DNA of 60,041 bases from Akkermansia muciniphila (lineage in GTDB: Bacteria > Verrucomicrobiota > Verrucomicrobiia > Limisphaerales > UBA1100): contig CAMDOH010000006.1 in assembly GCA_945903605.1 (NCBI GenBank), positions 1-60,041 on the forward strand, read 5' to 3'. Below, piece after piece: positions 26,319 to 34,510 of the stretch; within the stretch, counting starts at the first letter, position 1; each line of letters opens with the position of its first letter. The position numbers and the translations under genes are program-made. The notes beneath the pieces are model-generated. The model worked only from the letters and a program-made list of their open reading frames with translations. It was not told where the DNA came from and ran no database searches.

Positions 26319-29300
26319 TCATGGCTGCGCAGGCGGCGGCGCGAAGTTGCCGATGGATTTTGCTGCGCCGTCCCAGACACGCAACACGCTGTCCTGTCCT
26401 CCTGCGACCACGATGCTTCCACTTGGCGTCGCCGCAGAGGCGTAAACGAAGTCCGTCGAGCCAGCGTAAGTGCGGACGGTTGATAGGGCGGTTCCCGCCT
26501 TGATTAGTTTCACCTGACTGTCAGCGCCCGTCACGATTGCAGAATCCGTCAGTCCAACAAATTGGATGGACGTGATCTCCTTGCTGAACCCGCCGGTCTT
26601 CGGGCCGCGTTCGCCGGTGACCATGTTCCACGACTTGATCTCGTTGTCCGCACCGCCACTCAAAAGTGTGCGCCCATCGTAACTCCAACCCACCCCGAGC
26701 ACATGATGCGTGTGACCTTCGAATACCTTGGTGACTTTTCCGGTGGCGAGGTCCGTGACCTTCACAAACTTGTCGGACGCCCCCGAGACAAGCACCTGGC
26801 CATTGGCCGAAAATGCCAGACCCAAAACTGCATCGCTATGAACATCCGGCAAATCCTTCACTAGCGCGCCCGTGTTCGCATCCCACAATTTGATCTCGCC
26901 GCCGCGACTCGGCTCGCCGCTGCCCGTGGCAATCCTCAGCCCATCCGGGCTGAAGCGAATCACGTTCACTCGATCGGCAATCTGCGATTTTGCATCACCC
27001 GTTCCCAGTGTGCGCTCCAATTGCCAACCGCGTTGATATCCCCAGAGCACAGCCTTGCGATCGGCGCTGATGATCAAGGCCTGTCCCGGCCCGGCAGCAG
27101 CCACTGATTGAATCGCGCTCTCACCCGTTTTGATGCTTTCCAATAATGTCCCGCTTGAGGAAGCCCACACGTTCAGATGCAGATCGGTTCCGCCTGACAT
27201 CACAAACAAACTGTCCATCGAAAACGCGAGCGTGGCTGAGGGCTTTTCCGCGTCTGTCGCCGCTTTCTTTGCTGCTTCATGAGTTGCCTCAGCCTGCTTT
27301 TGCACCGCCTCGGCGCTGCTCACAGATGTCGTTGCCTGTTTGATTTCCTCATCTGCGCGAAACAGTGCGTTGGTTGACAAAGTGAATTCAGTGACCGCGG
27401 CGACGCGCGGCTGATCGATCTTCTTGAACTCCACATCCGCCGCCTCAACGGCCTTCACCACCACCGCCAATTTATCAGTCGCCACTTTTTCATCCGCAGC
27501 GAGTTTGGTGAGCGCCGCCTTGCTGTCCGTGGCGAGCTTTCGTTTGTCGGCTGCCAATTTGTCGGCATTGGCCAAATCTGTCGTGGCTTTGTCGGCAACT
27601 GGTTTGGCTGCGAGAGCGGCCTTGTCGGAATCCGCAGCGGCTTTGTCAGCGTCGGCCAAGCCCTTCGTTGCAACCGCCACTTCAGCTTTGGCAGCGACCA
27701 GCGCTTTGTCGGCGTCCACTTTTGCCGTTTGCACGGTCACCAATGCTTTTGCTGCAGCATCGACTTTCAACGTTGCTGGTTTCTGTTTCTGATTCACCAG
27801 ATTATCGAACGCAGTCTTTGCATCCGTCGCGGCCTTTCTGGCCACGGCAGCTTCTTGAGCAGCCTTGTCTTTTTCAGCCGCCGGTTTTGCAGCATCGTCC
27901 TTGATCGTTTTGGCCTTGGCTTCACTGGCCTTTGCGGCTGTCTCCGCTGTGTCGGAAATTTGTTTGGCCTTGGCGGTCTCCGTGTTCGCTGCGGTGAGTT
28001 CCTGCTCAGCCGTTTTCATGGCAGCGGCCGCATCCGTCACCGCTTTGTCGGCTGCTGCTGATTTGGTTTCTCCAGTCTTGAGTTTGTTGGCGATGAGGCC
28101 GTCCAACGTCTGCTTCGATGTCGTGGCCAACTGTTTTTTCGTGGTGGCGTCTTTGTCGGCGGCCACTTGATCGGCGATAGGTTTGACAGAAGCGGTCTTG
28201 GAAACTGCGGCGGCGGCTTCGGTTTCCTTGGCCACTTTTTCGGTAACCTCAGACACCTCTGTTGCCTTGGGTGTTTCGCCTTTCAGTTTCGCGACGGCTT
28301 CTTCAGCAATCTTTTTGTCTGCCTCGGCTTTGACGAGCACCGCTTTCTTTTCGGCGATAGGTTCCTTTTCGGCTTTTTCTTTGGCTTCCTTGGCTTTGGC
28401 CAATCGTTCCTGTGTCTTCTTTTGATTGTCCTGTTTGGCCTTGAGATCGCCCTGATGATACGGCACCTCGGACTTGGCAAATGTGAGCAGGCGTTCTTTT
28501 TCTGCAAGTGATTCGCGCGTGGCGTAGCGCCCTTTCAATTCTGCAACGGGCTGGCCATTGGCTGCGTCCCACAATTTGGCAACCCCTGTGTCGCTCGCGG
28601 AAGCGAACCGTTTGCCATCGGGGCTTGCGGCAACAGCGCGAACGGGTGCGCCCTGCGCCATTTGTCGGATCACAGTTCCCTTCTCGACATCCCAGTGACG
28701 CACGGAGGCGTCAGCACTGCCGGAGAGCATTTGCAATCCGCCTGTCAATGCGGCGAGCGAAGTGATCGGGCCGGTGTGTCCCTTGATTTCGCGCGGAGCG
28801 GCAAACGGGCCATTGGCCGCCTCGGGCAATTTCCAAATGCGAATCTGATTGTCGGCATGTCCGGTGGCCAGTTGCTTGCCAGCACTCACCCAAATGAGAG
28901 CCGTGAAATTGGTGGAGGCATTGTTGGTGGATGCAAATGGAGTTCCGTCTGCAGCATTCCAAAGTCTCAGGCTGTTGTCTTGCGATGTGCTGGCCAGCCG
29001 CGTGCTGTCTGGAGAAAATTGGAGCGCGTTGACCGGGCCTGTGTGCCCAGCGATGTTTTTGACCGGCTTCATCGCTGGCAGCTCGTAAAGTCCGATCGCG
29101 TTTCCATCGAGAGCCAAGGCCAGTCGTTTCCCGTCGGGACTGATTACCGCGCCGGGTTGAATCACGACATTGGCCAACGTGCCTGCGGCCGTTGCCGGCT
29201 GACGTTTCCAGATTTTCACTTCGCGATAACCGCCGGAAGCAAGCCTGTCACCTGCGGGATTGAATGCGAGCGAGTGGACCAAATCGCGATGCGCCACTCC

Positions 29301-29909
29301 AAGTTTGCCGTAAATGCCGGCCTTCACAAGCACGGGGTCGGTGAGGCGTTCCACGAGTTGATCTGTGGGGAGATGATAAAGAAAAATCTGATTGGCTCTG
29401 CCCGCAGCGGCGAATTGGCCGTCGCCTGTCACAGAAACGGAATAGATGGGATTCAGGCCCGGAGGCAACGGCTGCCACTCGATTGGCTTGGCCTCGCGCA
29501 TGATGCCTTTGGCACCTTGATTGATCCATAGTTTGACCAATCCCAGTTCCTGCGGTGTGAGCGGCTTCGCTGAAACCTTGTTGTCCGGCGGCGGCATCGA
29601 CGGATCCGACCGGTGGGTGGCAAGTTTGAAGAGGTAACTTTTATCGGCGTCGCCGGGGACGACCACCTTGCCGGATTCGCCGCCCTTGAGTATGTCCTGC
29701 GGCGTCTCAAGAATGAGTTCGCCCTTGGGCTTGGTGCGATTGTGGCAGGCCAGACAGTTGCTGCGGAACACCGGCAGAACTTCGTTCTGAAAATCAACAG
29801 GTGTGGCACGCTTGATTTCCGCCACTTGTAGGACGGGCTTTTTGGCATCCGCCGCGCTGACCGCAAACGCACCCGCCAACAGGCAATAGATGGGGAATGA
29901 TGTTTTCAT
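26319..29909 (-). CDS. Giant WD40 protein with planctomycete-type cytochrome c domain and coiled-coil insert
   Basis: This 1196-residue secreted protein starts with a signal peptide (MKTSFPIYCLLAGAFAVSAADA). Residues about 35-125 are a planctomycete-type cytochrome domain with one haem site, 'SNCLACHNRTKP', and 'MPPPDNK' as a likely distal Met region. Residues about 140-460 carry WD40 repeats ('GHTGPVNALQFSPDSTRLAS', 'GHTGPITSLAAL'). Residues about 465-890 are a long Ala/Lys/Asp-rich coiled coil, and residues about 900-1190 a second WD40 set. The coiled coil therefore interrupts the propeller region. ATG 29909 gives the signal peptide. It is 27 bases after the PPC-like gene, which has a related coiled coil. 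Function is unknown; a surface electron-carrier or scaffold is plausible. Confidence 0.88.
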   Translation of the reverse strand: MKTSFPIYCLLAGAFAVSAADAKKPVLQVAEIKRATPVDFQNEVLPVFRSNCLACHNRTKPKGELILETPQDILKGGESGKVVVPGDADKSYLFKLATHRSDPSMPPPDNKVSAKPLTPQELGLVKLWINQGAKGIMREAKPIEWQPLPPGLNPIYSVSVTGDGQFAAAGRANQIFLYHLPTDQLVERLTDPVLVKAGIYGKLGVAHRDLVHSLAFNPAGDRLASGGYREVKIWKRQPATAAGTLANVVIQPGAVISPDGKRLALALDGNAIGLYELPAMKPVKNIAGHTGPVNALQFSPDSTRLASTSQDNSLRLWNAADGTPFASTNNASTNFTALIWVSAGKQLATGHADNQIRIWKLPEAANGPFAAPREIKGHTGPITSLAALTGGLQMLSGSADASVRHWDVEKGTVIRQMAQGAPVRAVAASPDGKRFASASDTGVAKLWDAANGQPVAELKGRYATRESLAEKERLLTFAKSEVPYHQGDLKAKQDNQKKTQERLAKAKEAKEKAEKEPIAEKKAVLVKAEADKKIAEEAVAKLKGETPKATEVSEVTEKVAKETEAAAAVSKTASVKPIADQVAADKDATTKKQLATTSKQTLDGLIANKLKTGETKSAAADKAVTDAAAAMKTAEQELTAANTETAKAKQISDTAETAAKASEAKAKTIKDDAAKPAAEKDKAAQEAAVARKAATDAKTAFDNLVNQKQKPATLKVDAAAKALVTVQTAKVDADKALVAAKAEVAVATKGLADADKAAADSDKAALAAKPVADKATTDLANADKLAADKRKLATDSKAALTKLAADEKVATDKLAVVVKAVEAADVEFKKIDQPRVAAVTEFTLSTNALFRADEEIKQATTSVSSAEAVQKQAEATHEAAKKAATDAEKPSATLAFSMDSLFVMSGGTDLHLNVWASSSGTLLESIKTGESAIQSVAAAGPGQALIISADRKAVLWGYQRGWQLERTLGTGDAKSQIADRVNVIRFSPDGLRIATGSGEPSRGGEIKLWDANTGALVKDLPDVHSDAVLGLAFSANGQVLVSGASDKFVKVTDLATGKVTKVFEGHTHHVLGVGWSYDGRTLLSGGADNEIKSWNMVTGERGPKTGGFSKEITSIQFVGLTDSAIVTGADSQVKLIKAGTALSTVRTYAGSTDFVYASAATPSGSIVVAGGQDSVLRVWDGAAKSIGNFAPPPAQP
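27240..28530 (-). repeat. Low-complexity coding region: Ala/Lys/Asp coiled coil in the WD40 protein
   Basis: About 430 codons of nearly pure Ala, Lys, Asp, Thr, Glu and Val encode a long coiled coil with many 'AADKA' and 'DKAL' like units. A segment at about 27778-27900 ('KPAAEKDKAAQ' to 'NQKQK') matches the coiled coil of the neighbouring gene without gaps. Confidence 0.8.
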
Positions 29910-29936
29910 TATTTCGATTTTTAAATTATCCACGCT

Positions 29937-32900
29937 TCACTTGGTCGCCGCAGCGGCTGCAGGTGCCGCGATCACTTTGAGTGCCAGAGGCGTGGCGACC
30001 TTCAGATCTGTGCCATTCAGTTTGAGCGAGGCCTCAACAGTTCCCGTGAAATCACCCGCAGCCGATTTCGCATCGGCATTGATGACGATCGTTGCCTCAC
30101 TCAAATCTTTTGCGATCGTCACATTCGGAATGGTGACTCCCTTGGGATTACCCGCGACCGCGAGCGAAACGGTCACCGGCTCATTGAAGCCAAACAGCCG
30201 TTTGATGGAAACCTTGATCTCAATCTTCTCTCCGGCTTTGAGTGGCGCAGGCGCCGCAATGGGTGCCAGCTCGATCGGTGCTGGAACCACTTTGACAATG
30301 ATTGGCGCGGAATAAAAAGTGTGCGTGACATCCTTCGGCTTGCTGCGCTCGGTCATGAGCTTCGAAAAATCTGCCGCCACCTTTTTCTTGTCATCGGAGA
30401 GTTTGGACTCAGCCGCCGCATCATCAGATTTCTTTTTCCCTGCCGCTTGTAGGGTGACGGCCGCAGCGGCCGCCGTTGTGGCGGTCGCCAGTTGAGTCTG
30501 TGCAGTCTTTTGTTTGACGTTGATCGCATTGTCCAAAGCCGCTTTTGCCGCAGTGACGACGGCTCGTTTGGCCTCGACATCTTTGGCAGCCAGATCTTTT
30601 TCAGCAGCGGGCTTCGTCGCATCGGCCTGCAGCGCTTTCAGTTTCACCTCGGCGTCTTTGAATGCCTTGTCGGCGGCATCGAACGCGGCCTGCGCCTTCG
30701 GCACTTCGGCATTGACCGCGGCGAGCGCAGTTTCAGCGGCCTGCTTGGCCGTGTTCGCATCAGTCAAAGATTTGCTGGCGACGACAAACGCATCCGTGGC
30801 CACCTTGAGTGTGGCGATGCGTTCAATCGCAATTTTATCGGCGTCTTTTGAAGTGGTCTCGGCCGCCTTGGCTTGTGCTTCGGGCACGCGACGGTATTTT
30901 CCTTTTACCTGAGTGCGCAGATACAGGGCGTGCGTGCCCGGCGGCAACTTGCCTGTTGTGAGATTCAATTCCAGCGTGCCGTCGTTTTTGCTGGCGGCGA
31001 CATCGACTTCCTTGATCGTCGCCACAGCGGGATGCCCGAATAGTTTGAGTTTCTTGGCGATCTCAAAGCCATCATGGTTTTGAACCTTGAGCGGAATGTT
31101 CAAGATGCCAGCCACAGACGTTTCCCAAACTTTGGATTCAACCGGCGCGATCTCCAGTGGGATTTTTTCCTTGCCGTTGACCGAAAGGACAAATGCGCTC
31201 GTCAACCGCACGCGCACAATCGGTAGCTGCGCAGTCGCGTCGTACGAGGAGGCTGACACTGCGGCAGATCGCGCCTCGCGCGCCACTTCTGCCCCGTTGA
31301 TTTGTGCGCGGCCGGTGATGGTCACAGGCCCGCTCCATTCAGCGGCTTGAGCTCCGGCATTGAGCAAAACGATGGTGGATTGCGTGCCTGCTGAAATAAT
31401 GGCCGAGCTGGCGATCACTCCGGCCGGCAATCCGGTAAGCGTCACTTGGATGTCGCCGTCAAACCCATCGCGACGATAGGCAACTACTTTGACGGGCAAC
31501 GATTCTCCCTGACGGATTGTCGCCGAAGAAAGAGTCACCTCGCGCGAATTGGCAGCGATGGCCAGCGGCGGCAAAACCATCGCCGCGATGCGGAAATCCG
31601 GCGCGGCTTTGCGGATGGACAGCCTGTAGACATTGCCCGGTTTTGAAGCGGCGGTATTGAAGAGGTCGTACATCATCACGCGATACACGCCGTCTTCCTT
31701 CACATCAAAGCGGAATTCGCCATCGGCGCTGGCTGCATTAAAATCCGCACCCGTGTTTCGCGTTTCAGAACCGGAGACATCTTTCACTTCGCTGATAAGC
31801 TCCTCGCCTTTCTCGTTTTTCTTCACGCGCTGGATGAGGAAAAACGGACTGGAATGACTGCCCAACCGCTCGGAATAAATCTCCAGCCACAAAGCTTCAC
31901 CGGCCTTCGCATCAAATGTGATCCAATCGCGGTCGGCGCGCGGATGAAACTGGCCGGCAAATTCGCAAGGGACAGTCACTTTTTGCGCCAGCGCAGGTTT
32001 GTCATTCGGCGTCGCAATCTCAGCCACCACCGGTGCGGCGGCGAACCCGATGCGAATGGGATTGGACGCACCGTTCGCGCTGCTCAATCGGTACTCGATC
32101 GCGTCCAGTCCAGCCTCACGCGGAGTGACCGGCTGCGACGACGCCAGCAACTGCGCCTGTTTCGGATCTGCTGGCAGCGCGATATCCACCACCAGTTTTT
32201 CAAGCGGCTTGCCGTCGATGAGCATGTCCGGCGCGGGTGCGCCTCCGGGCAAGTTGCGGCCGTATAATGTGAATTTGCCGGTCGTGCCCGGCTGGCCAAC
32301 GGGTGGCAAGATGTACTCAATGCGCGGACGTGATGAAATGGAAACACGGCAGAGCTGATCTGCGCCGCCACGCCAAACGAAATCGTGAACGCCGAACAGG
32401 TACGTGCCGTCCGCCGGGGCGCGGAAATCGATCAGATGTCCGGTCCGGTCGCGTTCCAACTCGCGTCCTTTGGCATCAAACAAAACTAAAACCGGCTGGA
32501 GTGGCGAATCAATTCCCAACGCATCGGCCTCGATGAGAACTCGCTGACCTTGCTTCACATTGAATTTGAAATAGGCGATCTCACGTGCCGAAACCTGCGC
32601 GTTCACCGCGCTGCCAACGGGGACTTCAAATGCCGCGAGCCCCGTTCGGTTCGTCGCCGGACTGATGATCTCCGGCAGATCTCCCACTGAAAAAGTGCGC
32701 ACGTTGGAAAGTCCGTACTGGCCACCGCCTGCGCGCATGTCGTGGATGCCCAGCGGCGCGTTGGCAGCGATCGTCACAACAAATTTGTTTGCCTCGGGCT
32801 TGCCAGCAGCGTCGAGCTTCGGCTTCGCCACAATGCTCGGATGAGAAAAGAGAAGCTGACTGACATCATCCAAATCCGTTCCGGCGATGGTGACTTCCAC

Positions 32901-33068
32901 AGCCGTTCCCTGCTTGGCTCCCGGCGGGAAAACAGAAGTCAGTCGCGCCGCGGGCAGTTCCGCGCTGGCCGCACCGGCCCATATCAGGCCCAACACGGTG
33001 AGTGTCCGCACAACAGCGGTCTTCGCTCGCGATCTACGGTCGGTTCGTTGGCTCATAATTTTCCTCAT
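29937..33068 (-). CDS. Secreted PPC/Ig-like domain protein with coiled-coil insert
   Basis: This 1043-residue protein has a signal peptide ending 'LIWAGAASAELP'. Residues about 35-130 look like an IPT/TIG Ig-like domain ('ARLTSVFPPGAKQGTAVEVT'). Residues about 150-260 look like a PPC-type domain ('YFKFNVKQGQRVLIEADAL', 'DGTYLFGVHDFVW'), with further beta-rich repeats after it. Near residues 730-910 there is an Ala/Lys-rich coiled coil, then a C-terminal beta domain ('LAPIAAPAPLKAGEKIEIKV'). No catalytic motif is recognised. Start ATG 33068 is 37 bases after the DUF1501 stop; ATG 33056 is possible. Proteins of this layout accompany DUF1549/DUF1501 genes in related bacteria. Confidence 0.83.
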   Translation of the reverse strand: MRKIMSQRTDRRSRAKTAVVRTLTVLGLIWAGAASAELPAARLTSVFPPGAKQGTAVEVTIAGTDLDDVSQLLFSHPSIVAKPKLDAAGKPEANKFVVTIAANAPLGIHDMRAGGGQYGLSNVRTFSVGDLPEIISPATNRTGLAAFEVPVGSAVNAQVSAREIAYFKFNVKQGQRVLIEADALGIDSPLQPVLVLFDAKGRELERDRTGHLIDFRAPADGTYLFGVHDFVWRGGADQLCRVSISSRPRIEYILPPVGQPGTTGKFTLYGRNLPGGAPAPDMLIDGKPLEKLVVDIALPADPKQAQLLASSQPVTPREAGLDAIEYRLSSANGASNPIRIGFAAAPVVAEIATPNDKPALAQKVTVPCEFAGQFHPRADRDWITFDAKAGEALWLEIYSERLGSHSSPFFLIQRVKKNEKGEELISEVKDVSGSETRNTGADFNAASADGEFRFDVKEDGVYRVMMYDLFNTAASKPGNVYRLSIRKAAPDFRIAAMVLPPLAIAANSREVTLSSATIRQGESLPVKVVAYRRDGFDGDIQVTLTGLPAGVIASSAIISAGTQSTIVLLNAGAQAAEWSGPVTITGRAQINGAEVAREARSAAVSASSYDATAQLPIVRVRLTSAFVLSVNGKEKIPLEIAPVESKVWETSVAGILNIPLKVQNHDGFEIAKKLKLFGHPAVATIKEVDVAASKNDGTLELNLTTGKLPPGTHALYLRTQVKGKYRRVPEAQAKAAETTSKDADKIAIERIATLKVATDAFVVASKSLTDANTAKQAAETALAAVNAEVPKAQAAFDAADKAFKDAEVKLKALQADATKPAAEKDLAAKDVEAKRAVVTAAKAALDNAINVKQKTAQTQLATATTAAAAAVTLQAAGKKKSDDAAAESKLSDDKKKVAADFSKLMTERSKPKDVTHTFYSAPIIVKVVPAPIELAPIAAPAPLKAGEKIEIKVSIKRLFGFNEPVTVSLAVAGNPKGVTIPNVTIAKDLSEATIVINADAKSAAGDFTGTVEASLKLNGTDLKVATPLALKVIAAPAAAAATK
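30345..30885 (-). repeat. Low-complexity coding region: coiled coil in the PPC-like protein
   Basis: About 180 codons rich in Ala, Lys and Asp. The part at about 30501-30621 ('KPAAEKDLAAK' to 'NVKQK') aligns without gaps to the WD40 protein's coiled coil: by hand count 20 of 36 residues are identical. Confidence 0.75.
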
Positions 33069-33105
33069 CGGTTCACTTTGGAGACGAAACGGGGCTGGCC
33101 CAGCT

Positions 33106-34500
33106 TCAGAATAATTCCGTAATCGGCGCTCCAAATGGGAGCACTGGGTGAGGACGCCCGGCGTGATCGGCATACTGCGCTGAAGTATCGATGCCCAGAT
33201 GACGATACATGGTCGCAAGCACTTCCTGCGGCTTCACCGGCCGGTCGGATGGCTCGGCGCCCAATGCGTCGGACGAACCAATGGCGCGGCCGCCTTTGAT
33301 ACCACCACCTGCCATGGCTGCGCTGAAGACGTTGGGATAATGATCGCGGCCGCCAGTGGAATTCACCTTTGGCGTGCGGCCAAATTCTCCCCATGCGATC
33401 ACCATGGTTGAATCCAGCATTCCGCGCTGGTGCAAATCTTCAATCAGCGCGCTGTACGCTTTGTCCCAACGCGGGAGAAAGCCATCGCGCATCGACTCGT
33501 AGCCTTTTACATGTGTGTCCCACCAACGCACGTCCACTGTCACGAGCCGGACGCCCGCTTCCACAAGTCGCCGCGCCAATAAAATTCGCTGGCTCCAGGC
33601 AGGCACTCCACAGCGATCGGGAGTCGGCGCTTCGTATCGCGGCATGAATCCATATCGCTCGCGCACGGCTCGTGGCTCTGCATCCAAATCGAAAGCCGAG
33701 CGCGCCTTGCTGCTTGTCAAAATATCAAACGCGCGCTCGTGAAAACGGTCGAACGTCTCCATTTGTTTGCTCGCATCGATGTCGCGACGAATATTGTCGA
33801 AGCTGCCCATCAACGATCGCCGCTCGACCATTCGATGCAGATCAATCCCATCGGCCAGCTTGAAATTAGGCACGTTGAACGGCCCGTCAATGGCTGGGTC
33901 GGCTTGTGTCTCGAACGGGCTGTACGCTTTGCCCAGATAGGCAGGCCCAGTGCCCGGAACTATTCTGGGGATCGCCACATACGCGGGCAACTGCGTGTTG
34001 AGATGTTGCAACTGGCGCGCGACGATGGAGCCACAGCTTGGACGTATGTTGCCCGCGCCCTCTGCCTCGCTCGGCGGCCCCGATGGATAGCCTGTGAAGA
34101 GAATCTGGTCACCTGTCGAATGGCCGGCATCGGTGTGGTGAAGGCTGCGGATGACGGAAAACTTGTCCATCACCTTCGCGCACATCGGCAACAGATCGCA
34201 AATCTGGATGCCCGGCGCTTTCGTTGGCATCGCAGAAAAGGCTCCGCGATATTCTGCCGGAGCAAACGGCTTTGGATCCCACGTCTCATGCTGGCTCGGC
34301 CCGCCGCGCATCCATAGGATGATGACCGATTTGTCGCGCGATACCTTTGCTGGATTTGCCGTCGCTTCCATCTGCAACAGCTTCGGAAGGGTCAGTCCAG
34401 CCAAACTCAGCGCGCCTGAGCGGACAAACCCGCGCCGATCCATCCGGAGAGCGCGATGGAAATCGTCGCAGCCGATCAATTCTTTTTTGCTGTTCGCCAC
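33106..34500 (-). CDS. DUF1501 family protein (divergent member)
   Basis: This 464-residue protein has a Tat-type motif later than its paralogues ('RMDRRGFVRSGALSLAG', Arg near 22). The alkaline-phosphatase-like core is seen in 'ILWMRGGPSQHETWDPKP', '[20 protein letters not shown]' and the end 'YADHAGRPHPVLPFGAPITEL'. It lacks the CDG-S/T-RR N-terminus shared by the other five DUF1501 proteins in this window and is clearly a different subfamily. It starts 10 bases after the DUF1549/DUF1553 stop. This pairing, DUF1549/DUF1553 followed by DUF1501, is common in the phylum and suggests that the two act together outside the cytoplasm. Confidence 0.92.
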   Translation of the reverse strand: MANSKKELIGCDDFHRALRMDRRGFVRSGALSLAGLTLPKLLQMEATANPAKVSRDKSVIILWMRGGPSQHETWDPKPFAPAEYRGAFSAMPTKAPGIQICDLLPMCAKVMDKFSVIRSLHHTDAGHSTGDQILFTGYPSGPPSEAEGAGNIRPSCGSIVARQLQHLNTQLPAYVAIPRIVPGTGPAYLGKAYSPFETQADPAIDGPFNVPNFKLADGIDLHRMVERRSLMGSFDNIRRDIDASKQMETFDRFHERAFDILTSSKARSAFDLDAEPRAVRERYGFMPRYEAPTPDRCGVPAWSQRILLARRLVEAGVRLVTVDVRWWDTHVKGYESMRDGFLPRWDKAYSALIEDLHQRGMLDSTMVIAWGEFGRTPKVNSTGGRDHYPNVFSAAMAGGGIKGGRAIGSSDALGAEPSDRPVKPQEVLATMYRHLGIDTSAQYADHAGRPHPVLPFGAPITELF

Positions 34501-34510
34501 GAGAATTTTC

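Noticed and set aside
27424-28511. Plus-strand Ser/Leu/Phe-rich ORFs that look like membrane proteins
   Set aside because: They are complements of the Ala/Lys-rich coiled-coil codons; hydrophobicity follows from the antisense of that composition.
27240-28530. Possible tandem DNA repeat or CRISPR-like array
   Set aside because: The repetition is in amino acid composition only; there are no identical direct repeats with regular spacers.
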